Assembly (NCBI GenBank): GCA_934462925.1 | Contig: CAKSIT010000008.1 | Location: forward strand, 62,001-126,000 | Length of the DNA: 64,000 nucleotides | From: an uncultured Oscillospiraceae bacterium | GTDB taxonomy: Bacteria > Bacillota > Clostridia > Oscillospirales > Ruminococcaceae | Direction of reading: 5' to 3' | Shown here: positions 44,575 through 51,910 of the stretch, one piece after another | How positions within the stretch are numbered: position 1 is the stretch's first letter | Layout: each line of letters opens with the position of its first letter | The notes under the pieces: generated by a model | Seen by the model: only the letters and a program-made list of their open reading frames with translations | Databases searched by the model: none | Told to the model about the DNA's origin: nothing | Program-made: the position numbers and the translations under genes

Positions 44575-46243
44575 CAGCTATCGACTCCTTTAATTTCATG
44601 AGAGCCACCTTCGTTTCCGCGGCGGTCTCACCGAGAAGCGAGGCTATTTCCTGTACTATGCGCATCTGGTTTTCAACCACCTTGTCTGCGATGTCCGCGG
44701 TGGTGTGGGACACGCTCTCCTTACGCTCGCGCGCCTTTTCCTCTGCGGATACGTCGCGCAGCAGGCATATGAGAATGTGGTATTCTGCGTCGAAAATTAT
44801 GGTTTCCTCAACGTACTTGTCGTACTCCACGAGGTACTTCTTCTCGTTGCGGATAGACCTGTTGGTCTTGATTACCTCCATAAAGTCCGCAGGGTCGAGG
44901 ATACGTATAACCTGCTCGCCCATTACGTCCGAGGCGTGCGGGATATTCATAAGCCGCAGCGCAGCCTTGTTTATCTGCTGCACCTCAAGGTTCTCATTAA
45001 GCACGATAATGGCGTTGGGCGTGTTGTTGATGATGTTGTCCGAGAAGCTCTCCGCCTTTTCCTTAAGGTAGGGCAGGCACATGGAAATCTCCGCCTTGCC
45101 GCGGAAGATAGCGACTGCCTTTTCGCGGCAGGTGTTGTAGCCGCAGCTGCCGCAGTTAAGCTCCTGGTCCTTTCGGGTCTTGCCCATAAGGCGCAGTATC
45201 CTTGCGATATCCTCCTCGGTGGGGACGGCAGCGTGCGTGTCAAGGAACGTCATATTCTTGTGCAGGGCTGACTTTTCGGGCTGCGCCACGTCAAAGTCAT
45301 CCTTGCCCGCGTATTTGTTTATTGCGAGCGCGGCGTTGAGCGGTGCGCGCTTGTACTTCTCCATAACAGGGCCGCCCGCGCAGCTGCCTATGCACGCGGA
45401 CATCTCGATAAAGCAGTTTTCAAGCTTGCCTTCGGATATCTCCTCGAGTACAGCTTTGCAGTTTTCCACGCCGTCAAACGCGAGATATGTATATCCGGGC
45501 ATACGCTCCGCCATTGTGCGCAGTATTCCGCCCGTTGTGGGGAACAGACGCGCGCGGCTCTTTTCGCTGCTTATGATGTTCTTGTCTATGGTCACGTTTT
45601 CCGCTGCCAGCCAGTTTGTAAGCTCCTCAAAGGTAAGCACCGCGTCGGTGTATTCGGTGTAGCGGGAGGCTTCCTCCTTCTTAGCGACGCACGGCCCGAT
45701 GAAAACGGTTTTTGCCCCGGGGTAGCGCTTCTTTATGTCTGCGCAGTGCGCCTGCATGGGGGAAAGCACGTCTGCGAGATACGGCAGCGCCTCGGGGTAG
45801 TATTTCTGTATAAGCAGGTTGATGGAGTTGCAGCACGAGGAGATAAGGACGCTGCGCTTTTCCTCGCGCAGAATACGCTCGTACTCGTTCTTTACGATAG
45901 TAGCGCCTACCGCCGTTTCCTCCGCCCCTGCGAAGCCGAGCTTCTGCAGCGCCGCTTCAAGCGACTCTATGCCCGCGCCGTCGTAGTTTGCGACGAACGA
46001 GGGCGCGATGCTCGCGTAAACTCTTTCGCCGGAGGATATGAGGTACTTTACCTTTTCAGTGCTGTCGGTTATCTCCTTTGCGTTCTGGGGACATACGACA
46101 AAGCATTGTCCGCACAGAATGCACTCGTCGCCGACGATGTTGGCCTGATTGCCCGAAAAGCGGATTGACTTGACGGGACAGTGCCTTATACATTTATAAC
46201 AGTTCTTGCAGTTCGATTTTTTCAGTTTCAGGAACTCTGTCAT
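44567..46243 (-). CDS. hydS: Sensory group C [FeFe]-hydrogenase with PAS domain (HydS)
   Basis: 558 residues; ATG 46243 follows AAGGAG. Two ferredoxin motifs (C12-C22, C41-C51), an H-cluster domain with loops ISSCCNS (135-140), GPCVAKKE (183-190) and SACIGSCAGG (282-291), a further 4Fe-4S motif NCGSCGYNTC with Cys 389, and a PAS domain (about 400-505) with a C-terminal helical stretch. This is the group C layout, proposed to sense hydrogen rather than produce it. No kinase or cyclase output domain is fused, so signalling must go through partners; the overlapping PP2C gene is the obvious one. Confidence 0.9.
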   Translation of the reverse strand: MTEFLKLKKSNCKNCYKCIRHCPVKSIRFSGNQANIVGDECILCGQCFVVCPQNAKEITDSTEKVKYLISSGERVYASIAPSFVANYDGAGIESLEAALQKLGFAGAEETAVGATIVKNEYERILREEKRSVLISSCCNSINLLIQKYYPEALPYLADVLSPMQAHCADIKKRYPGAKTVFIGPCVAKKEEASRYTEYTDAVLTFEELTNWLAAENVTIDKNIISSEKSRARLFPTTGGILRTMAERMPGYTYLAFDGVENCKAVLEEISEGKLENCFIEMSACIGSCAGGPVMEKYKRAPLNAALAINKYAGKDDFDVAQPEKSALHKNMTFLDTHAAVPTEEDIARILRLMGKTRKDQELNCGSCGYNTCREKAVAIFRGKAEISMCLPYLKEKAESFSDNIINNTPNAIIVLNENLEVQQINKAALRLMNIPHASDVMGEQVIRILDPADFMEVIKTNRSIRNEKKYLVEYDKYVEETIIFDAEYHILICLLRDVSAEEKARERKESVSHTTADIADKVVENQMRIVQEIASLLGETAAETKVALMKLKESIADE

Positions 46244-46488
46244 AGCTTTTCTCCTTAAAGCTCCGCAAAATAAGTCGTTTTTTCATTGCCGCGCAAAGCC
46301 ACAATATGGGCTAATTGCGGAAATTTGCCTTTATTCAAAGCAAAAGCGGCAAAACCACGTTTCTGCCGCCTGATAGAAGATGTAAGTGGGTTTCCGCAAA
46401 AGCGGTCAGCCGATGGGGAAGCGCTCCCCGCCGGATTCCCCGCCGCGCGAACGGCGGGAAAAGCGGATATATATTTTAAGGGAAGGTG
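46244..46488. other. 245-bp hairpin-rich gap before hydS
   Basis: On the minus strand this separates the ferredoxin gene from hydS. Dyads: CCCGCCG/CGGCGGG (46439-46458), GGGGA/TCCCC with outer CCG/CGG (46410-46434), and GCGGCA/TGCCGC (about 46350-46372). No T-run follows them and no clear promoter was found, nor a riboswitch consensus. It may hold a processing site or a separate hydS promoter. Confidence 0.4.
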
Positions 46489-46731
46489 TCATGCCTTAGC
46501 GAGGATTTCAGACTTGAAGAAATCCTCAACCGTTTCGGGAGAAACGGAGAAGTTCGTGCCGTCAACGGTCACGCAAACGCCGTTCTGGCAGTTACCCATA
46601 CAGAATGTTCCGCCGAGCTCTACCTTATCCTTGAGCGTGTTTTCAGCTATGAGGGACTGGAGGCTCTCAACGACCTGGCGTGAGCCCTTAAGATGGCAGG
46701 AGCTTCCGATACAAACAGTAACTTTCATCAT
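46489..46731 (-). CDS. Thioredoxin-like [2Fe-2S] ferredoxin (NuoE C-terminal type)
   Basis: 80 residues; ATG 46731 follows GAGGT. Fold and cysteines match the NuoE/HydC-type ferredoxin domain: VCIGSSCHLKG with C7 and C12, and FCMGNCQNGVC with C44 and C48. It likely ferries or senses electrons within the hydrogenase set. 16 nt follow the kinase gene, suggesting co-transcription. Comparable small ferredoxin genes accompany hydS clusters. Confidence 0.85.
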   Translation of the reverse strand: MMKVTVCIGSSCHLKGSRQVVESLQSLIAENTLKDKVELGGTFCMGNCQNGVCVTVDGTNFSVSPETVEDFFKSEILAKA

Positions 46732-46747
46732 GTCATTTTACCTCGTA

Positions 46748-47494
46748 TTATTCGTATTCAACAACGTTTACCCAAGACAGCAGGAACTCGCGCTCCTCCT
46801 TCTTGCCCTTTACAGACTGGGAAGCTGCAACGATAGGAAGCCATTTCTGTATATACTGCTTTGCCGTATCGCTCTTTCTGCTGAACATATCGAGGTACTT
46901 CTCAGCGCCGTCGATATCGCCGTTCAGCCAGAACAGCAGGTAGGTTCTGGCAACGTCCGCAGAAGCGTTGCCCTGCGTAACGTGCGACCAGTCGAGAATA
47001 TAGGGAGTGCCGTCGTCGGTTATGATAATGTTGGAGGGGTTGAAGTCGCCGTGGCATACCTTGTTGTGCTTGGGCATACCCTCAAGGCGGGTGTGAAGCT
47101 CATAGCGCGTTGTAGCGTCGAGTTCAGCCTCGGAAATCTTGCGGTTCATCTTGTCCTTAAGCTTGGTGAGAAGCGGGCAGTGCGCGTTGTGAACCTGCAT
47201 CTGAAGGTCAACGAACATCTCGAGATACTCGTCCTTCTTTTCGGGGTGTTCCTGCATGAGCTGTGCAAGCGTCTTGCCTGCGATGAACTCGGATACGATA
47301 GCCCACTTGCCGTCGATGGTCTTAACCTCGATGACCTTGGGAACGTTGATACCGATGTTCTCAACGCGTGCCTGATTGAGCGCCTCGTTGAGTACGTCGG
47401 GCTTTGCGAAGTCAGCGTCGAAAACCTTTACGGCGGTGTCGCCTTCGCGGTAGATGGTCTTTCGCGTCCTTACAGCGATGATTCTGTCAGACAT
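46748..47494 (-). CDS. Aminoglycoside-phosphotransferase-fold small kinase (TIGR02172-like)
   Basis: 248 residues. Kinase signatures: VKVFDAD with a Lys near 23, VSEFIAGKTL as hinge, catalytic loop CHGDFNPSNIII (H148, D150, N155), and LDWSH with metal-binding D168. The group (TIGR02172, abundant in ruminococci) contains unproven small-molecule or protein kinases. Start 47494 follows AGGAGG. Standing at the head of the ferredoxin-hydS-PP2C-hydrogenase block, it could be the kinase opposing the PP2C phosphatase; that is inference. Codon use resembles that of well-expressed genes. Confidence 0.82.
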   Translation of the reverse strand: MSDRIIAVRTRKTIYREGDTAVKVFDADFAKPDVLNEALNQARVENIGINVPKVIEVKTIDGKWAIVSEFIAGKTLAQLMQEHPEKKDEYLEMFVDLQMQVHNAHCPLLTKLKDKMNRKISEAELDATTRYELHTRLEGMPKHNKVCHGDFNPSNIIITDDGTPYILDWSHVTQGNASADVARTYLLFWLNGDIDGAEKYLDMFSRKSDTAKQYIQKWLPIVAASQSVKGKKEEREFLLSWVNVVEYE

Positions 47495-47514
47495 AGCAAA
47501 TCCTCCTAAAAGAG

Positions 47515-47551
47515 ATTATATCAAGCCCCGCGGAGCTGCTTTCAGCTCCGC
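47515..47551 (-). promoter_or_regulatory. adhE-end hairpin and -10 element before the kinase
   Basis: GCGGAGCTG/CAGCTCCGC (47530-47551) is a strong stem behind adhE; TATAAT (minus, 47520-47515) lies right after it, 21 nt upstream of the kinase start. No -35 is convincing, so some read-through from adhE is likely. Confidence 0.5.
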
Positions 47552-47580
47552 AGAGCCTTTTAGTACAGTATTGTATGGGA

Positions 47581-50211
47581 TTAAACGAGCTTCTTGGTTC
47601 TGCCGTAGTATGCGTTGAGGTACATTTCCTTGATTTCTGCAAAGAGCGGGAATCTCGGGTTAGCGCCTGTGCACTGGTCGTCGAACGCCTGCTCAACCAT
47701 TGCGTCAAGTCTGTTGAGGAAGTCCTTCTCGTCGATACCGTAATCTCTGATGGTCTTCTTTATGCCGATTCTGTCCTTAAGGTCGTCAATCTTTGTGATA
47801 AGAGCTTCTACCTTTTCTGCGTCGGTCTTACCCTTGCAGCCGAGGAACGACGCAACCTCTGCGTAACGCGCCATGGTGTGGGGGTGAGTGTACTGCGAGA
47901 ACGTACCCATCTTAGCGGGAGCTTCCGCAGAGTTGAAGCGGATAACCTCGTCGATAAGCAGCGCGTTTGCGATACCGTGGGGCAGGTGGTGGAATGCGCC
48001 GAGCTTGTGCGCCATGGAGTGGCATACGCCGAGGAACGCGTTAGCGAACGCCATACCGGCCATTGTAGCTGCGTTTGCCATGTTCTCACGTGCAACGGGG
48101 TCGCCGGGAACATCGGGAGCTGCGCTGTCGTAAGCTGCGGGCAGGTTGTCGAAGATAAGCTGCAGGGACTTGAGCGCAAGACCGTCGGTGTACGGGGTAG
48201 CCATAACGGAAGCGTAAGCCTCGAGGTTATGGGTAACAGCGTCTATACCCGAAGCGGAGGTAAGACCTCTCGGGCCGCTCATCATCATGTCAGCGTCAAC
48301 TATAGCCATCTTAGGCATAAGCTCGTAGTCTGCGAGCGGGTACTTAACGCCGGTTTCCTGGTCGGTGATAACTGCGAACGGGGTAACCTCAGAACCCGTA
48401 CCTGCGGAGGTAGGAACTGCGATGAAGTATGCCTTGTCGCCCATGTGCGGGAATGTATAAACTCTCTTGCGGATATCTATAAAGCGCATAGCCATATCCT
48501 GGAAGTCTGCCTCGGGGTGTTCGTAAAGAACCCACATAATCTTACCTGCGTCCATTGCAGAACCGCCGCCGACTGCGATGATAACGTCCGGCTCGAACTT
48601 TCTCATAGCCTCTGCGCCCCTCTGAGCGGAAGCGAGCGAGGGGTCGGGTTCAACGTCAGAGAATGTGGTATGAACGATACCCATTTCGTCAAGCTTGTCG
48701 GTGATAGTCTTTGTAAAGCCGCTCTTGAACAGGAAGGAGTCGGTAACGATGAACGCTCTTTTCTTGCCCATTACCTGCTTAAGCTCCTGGAGAGCAACAG
48801 GCAGACAGCCCTTCTTGATATATACCTTTTCAGGTGCGCGGAACCACAGCATATTCTCTCTCCTCTCGGCAACGGTCTTGATATTCAGCAGGTGCTTAAC
48901 TCCGATATTCTCGGATACGGAGTTGCCGCCCCACGAGCCGCAGCCCAGCGTGAGGGAGGGAGCGAACTTGAAGTTGTAGAGGTCGCCGATACCGCCGAGG
49001 GAGGAAGGAGTGTTGACGATAAGACGGCAGGCCTTCATTCTTTCAGCCCACTTGTTGAGCTTCTCTCTTTCGGTGTTGTTGTTTATCCACAGAACGGACG
49101 TATGACCCAGACCGCCGTTGTTCTTGAGCAGCGTGTCAGCCATATCGAGCGCCTGGTCGAAGTTCTCGGACTTGTACATACCGAGGATAGTGGTGAGCTT
49201 CTCGTGACCGAATGCTTCTTCAGGCTCAAGGGAGGTAGCCTCGCCGATGATTACCTTAACGGACTCGGGAATCTCGAAGCCTGCCATCTTTGCAATCTGG
49301 TAAGGACGCTGACCAACGATTTTAGCGTTGAGCGCGCCGTTGATGAGCATTACTCGTCTGATGAGGTCTGCCTGCTTCTTGTCAAGGAACATACAGCCTC
49401 TCTTTTCAAACTCCTTCTTAACGTCGTTGTAGATGGTCTTGTCAACGATAAGAGTCTGCTCAGTAGCGCAAATCATACCGTTATCAAAGGTCTTGGAGTG
49501 AATGATGGAGTTTACTGCGTTTACTATGTCCGCGGTGGAATCAATGATAGCCGAAGCGTTGCCCGCACCTACGCCGATAGCGGGAGTACCCGAGGAGTAA
49601 GCGGACTTAACCATTGCAGGACCGCCGGTAGCGAGTATGATGTCAACTTCCTTCATAAGGAGGTTGGTAAGGTCGAGGGAGGGAGCGTCTACCCAGCTGA
49701 TGATGCCGTCGGGAGCGCCTGCCTTGACTGCTGCCTCATAAACTATCTTTGCAGCCTCAACGGTGCACTTCTTTGCACGGGGGTGGGGGCTGATGATAAT
49801 GCCGTTTCTGGTCTTGAGGGAGATGAGGCACTTGAATATAGCGGTGGAGGTGGGGTTCGTCGTGGGGATAACCGCGCCGACAACGCCGATAGGCTCTGCA
49901 ATCTTGGTTACGCCGTAAGCCTTGTCTTCTTCGATAACACCGCAGGTCTTGGTGTTCTTGTACGCGTTGTAGATGTGTTCTGCGGCGTAGTTGTTCTTGA
50001 TAACCTTATCTTCTACTATACCGTAGCCCGTTTCTTCAACTGCCATCTTAGCGAGCGGGATTCTCTGCTTGTTTGCTGCGGAAGCCGCTGCGAAGAAAAT
50101 AGCGTCAACCTGCTCCTGCGTGAAAGTAGAGAACTTTTCCTGAGCTTCTCTGACCTTCTTGAGGGCTTTTTCAAAGCTCTCTACGCTGTCTACGATTTCA
50201 TGGAATGCCAT
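47581..50211 (-). CDS. adhE: Bifunctional acetaldehyde-CoA/alcohol dehydrogenase AdhE
   Basis: 876 residues from ATG 50211, with GGAG 9 nt upstream; longer frames cross the promoter. The N-terminal aldehyde dehydrogenase half has TFDNGMICATEQ with the catalytic Cys near residue 240; the C-terminal half is an iron alcohol dehydrogenase with GGGSAMDAGK, and metal-binding His in AFLGVCHSMAHKLGAFHHLPH. It converts acetyl-CoA to ethanol using two NADH and forms spirosomes in known cases. A Rex-type operator overlaps its promoter. Position next to the hydrogenase genes fits alternative electron disposal. Confidence 0.97.
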   Translation of the reverse strand: MAFHEIVDSVESFEKALKKVREAQEKFSTFTQEQVDAIFFAAASAANKQRIPLAKMAVEETGYGIVEDKVIKNNYAAEHIYNAYKNTKTCGVIEEDKAYGVTKIAEPIGVVGAVIPTTNPTSTAIFKCLISLKTRNGIIISPHPRAKKCTVEAAKIVYEAAVKAGAPDGIISWVDAPSLDLTNLLMKEVDIILATGGPAMVKSAYSSGTPAIGVGAGNASAIIDSTADIVNAVNSIIHSKTFDNGMICATEQTLIVDKTIYNDVKKEFEKRGCMFLDKKQADLIRRVMLINGALNAKIVGQRPYQIAKMAGFEIPESVKVIIGEATSLEPEEAFGHEKLTTILGMYKSENFDQALDMADTLLKNNGGLGHTSVLWINNNTEREKLNKWAERMKACRLIVNTPSSLGGIGDLYNFKFAPSLTLGCGSWGGNSVSENIGVKHLLNIKTVAERRENMLWFRAPEKVYIKKGCLPVALQELKQVMGKKRAFIVTDSFLFKSGFTKTITDKLDEMGIVHTTFSDVEPDPSLASAQRGAEAMRKFEPDVIIAVGGGSAMDAGKIMWVLYEHPEADFQDMAMRFIDIRKRVYTFPHMGDKAYFIAVPTSAGTGSEVTPFAVITDQETGVKYPLADYELMPKMAIVDADMMMSGPRGLTSASGIDAVTHNLEAYASVMATPYTDGLALKSLQLIFDNLPAAYDSAAPDVPGDPVARENMANAATMAGMAFANAFLGVCHSMAHKLGAFHHLPHGIANALLIDEVIRFNSAEAPAKMGTFSQYTHPHTMARYAEVASFLGCKGKTDAEKVEALITKIDDLKDRIGIKKTIRDYGIDEKDFLNRLDAMVEQAFDDQCTGANPRFPLFAEIKEMYLNAYYGRTKKLV

Positions 50212-50309
50212 AGTCATCTTCTCCTTAAAAATATATATTGAACGGTGTATCCGTTCTTTTACCGGTTTCCTTTGGGAGCGGCAGGGTATTCTTACTGTCT
50301 CCGCTTCCC

Positions 50310-50345
50310 TTGTTAATATTTTAACACATTCTTGCTTAGTTGTAA
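50310..50345 (-). promoter_or_regulatory. adhE promoter with Rex operator
   Basis: Minus strand: TTACAA (50345-50340), 16 bp, TAAAAT (50323-50318). Over the -10 sits TTGTTAATATTTTAACAC (50310-50327), matching the Rex consensus TTGTTAA-N4-TTAACAA at all but the last base. Rex represses fermentation genes at low NADH/NAD; control of adhE by Rex is established in Clostridia. Confidence 0.85.
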
Positions 50346-50352
50346 AATGTAT

Positions 50353-50369
50353 TATCGGCATACCCGATA
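50353..50369. promoter_or_regulatory. LysR-type (T-N11-A) box upstream of adhE
   Basis: TATCGG and CCGATA flank 5 bases; inside is ATC-N9-GAT, the LysR-family T-N11-A form. It lies 7 bp upstream of the adhE -35, centred near -50, a place for an activator. The neighbouring lysR gene could encode it. Confidence 0.55.
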
Positions 50370-50411
50370 TTGATAAAACGCATAGCGCAAAGCCGAAAAA
50401 AATACGGCGCG

Positions 50412-51350
50412 TTAGTACACCCTTTCGGCGAAACACTCGCGCTTTGCTGCGGTAACGTCGGTTATGAACTGCTTGTCAAGGTCTGTGAGCCTGTAGTCCT
50501 TGCGGTAGATAAGCACGTCCTTGTATACCTTTGTGTTTGCGCTGCACCTTTTAACTACAAGTCCGTAGCTGTCCAGCAGCGACTGCGGCACGGGGGACAC
50601 CCACATAAACGTGCGCGGGTCGCTTTGCAGCAGCTCGAACTGCGAGGCGCGCTCGAAAACGTAAATGTGCTTGTCCACGTACTCCGAAAGCTCCGCCTTT
50701 TTCACGTCGATAAGCGGAAGTGTAGGGACGTAGGGGTCTGCGTGGGTTATTTCGATGTAGTCGCGCAGCTCCTCAAGCGTTACGTCGTCCTTTTGTGCAA
50801 GGGGGCTTTCCATTGGCACGAGCAGCAGGTAGCTGAACTCCGCCACGGTCTCGCTGTCGAGCTTTTTCTCGGTAAACATCTCCTTAAAATACTTTTCAAA
50901 GCTTGACAGATACCGCACTATCCCGAGGTCGAAATCCCCGCGCAGCACGTTGTTTATCGTGCGCATGGAGTTCGTTTCTTTGTAGAATATCTCCGCGGGA
51001 CTGTCGAGCGAAATGCTTTTGGAAAAGCGCGCCATAGCCCGCGAAAAGTAGCTTGCGCGCGGAACGCACACCGAAAACGACTGCTTTTTGTTCTTGCCGT
51101 TCTGGTATATCTCCTCTACCTCCTCGACCTGCGCCACTATCCTGCGTGCGCGCTGCAAAAACTCGTCGCCGTCGGGCGTTGTGGTAATGCCCTTTGTGGT
51201 GCGCTTGAAAATGGTTATGCCGAGCGATTCTTCAAGCTCCTTTATTGCGCGGGACAGGTTGGGCTGCCCCATGTAAAGGTTTTCCGCCGCCTTGCTTATG
51301 GAGTGTGTTTTCGCCACCTCAACGGCGTATTTCAGGTGAAGAATGTTCAA
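50412..51350 (-). CDS. LysR-family transcriptional regulator
   Basis: 312 residues from TTG 51350, behind AAGGAGGG. N-terminal helix-turn-helix HSISKAAENLYMGQPNLSR (about 16-34) and a periplasmic-binding-like effector domain (about 92-300). LysR regulators typically act on adjacent genes; both ilvBN upstream and adhE downstream are on the same strand, and an LTTR box lies in front of adhE. The ligand is unknown. Confidence 0.9.
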   Translation of the reverse strand: MNILHLKYAVEVAKTHSISKAAENLYMGQPNLSRAIKELEESLGITIFKRTTKGITTTPDGDEFLQRARRIVAQVEEVEEIYQNGKNKKQSFSVCVPRASYFSRAMARFSKSISLDSPAEIFYKETNSMRTINNVLRGDFDLGIVRYLSSFEKYFKEMFTEKKLDSETVAEFSYLLLVPMESPLAQKDDVTLEELRDYIEITHADPYVPTLPLIDVKKAELSEYVDKHIYVFERASQFELLQSDPRTFMWVSPVPQSLLDSYGLVVKRCSANTKVYKDVLIYRKDYRLTDLDKQFITDVTAAKRECFAERVY

Positions 51351-51378
51351 ATATCCGCCCTCCTTTTTCGGCGTTTTG

Positions 51379-51408
51379 CAGACCGCCGCGCGTTTTACGG
51401 CGGTCTGT
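51379..51408 (-). terminator. Hairpin after ilvN
   Basis: CAGACCGCCG (51379-51388) pairs with CGGCGGTCTG (51399-51408). On the minus strand it follows ilvN by 31 nt, with only a weak T content, so partial read-through into the lysR gene is possible. Confidence 0.65.
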
Positions 51409-51438
51409 AATGCCGTTTGTTATTTTTATGTCAGCCGC

Positions 51439-51909
51439 TCAGTCCCTCTCAAGCGCGGAAATACCGCTTCTCACCATTTTGATTATGCCGAACGGCTTCA
51501 AAAGGTCGATAAAGCTGTCTATCTTGCGCGGCTCGCCCGTAAGCTCGAGCATTATGCTGTCCGCAGATACGTCCACGGGCTTTGCGCGGTAGAGATTCGC
51601 TATCTCGGTTATGCGCAGTCTGTCGTCTGAGGACCTGCCCGCGCGCACGAGTACGTGTTCGCGGCATACGGCGTCGTCAAGTATGGTAACGTCTATAACG
51701 TCGTAGAGCTTCATGAGCTGGTTCTTTATCTGCTCGAGGACTCTCAGGTCGCACGCGACTACTATTGTAAGGCGCGATACGTCGGGTACTTCGGTTTCGG
51801 CGGCGTTAAGGCTCTTTATGCTGAAGCAGCGCCTGCTGAAAAGGCTGGAAACGCGCAGAAGCACACCGTTATTATTTGCAACTTTCACGGATAATACATA
51901 TTCCTGCAT
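51439..51909 (-). CDS. ilvN: Acetolactate synthase regulatory (small) subunit
   Basis: 156 residues. N-terminal ACT domain (VLSVKVANNNGVLLRVSSLF, about 4-75) binds valine for feedback inhibition; the C-terminal domain completes the family length. ATG 51909 is one base after the ilvB stop, with GGAGGG inside the ilvB end. Partner of IlvB in branched-chain amino acid synthesis. Confidence 0.95.
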   Translation of the reverse strand: MQEYVLSVKVANNNGVLLRVSSLFSRRCFSIKSLNAAETEVPDVSRLTIVVACDLRVLEQIKNQLMKLYDVIDVTILDDAVCREHVLVRAGRSSDDRLRITEIANLYRAKPVDVSADSIMLELTGEPRKIDSFIDLLKPFGIIKMVRSGISALERD

Positions 51910-51910
51910 A

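Noticed and set aside
46244..46488. Known riboswitch upstream of hydS
   Set aside because: I compared the stretch by eye with the cores of cobalamin, c-di-GMP, FMN, TPP and ZTP riboswitches and found no match.
41934..46731. Trimeric electron-bifurcating hydrogenase (HydABC)
   Set aside because: There is no NuoF-like flavoprotein and no large group A catalytic subunit; the two H-cluster proteins are of group B and group C type.
47575..50241. Long plus-strand open frame opposite adhE (888 codons)
   Set aside because: Shadow of the strongly biased adhE codons; no ribosome site, no recognisable domain, and AdhE on the other strand is certain.
50212..50436. N-terminal extension of AdhE
   Set aside because: The added stretch contains the -10, -35 and Rex box; the ATG at 50211 follows GGAG at good spacing.
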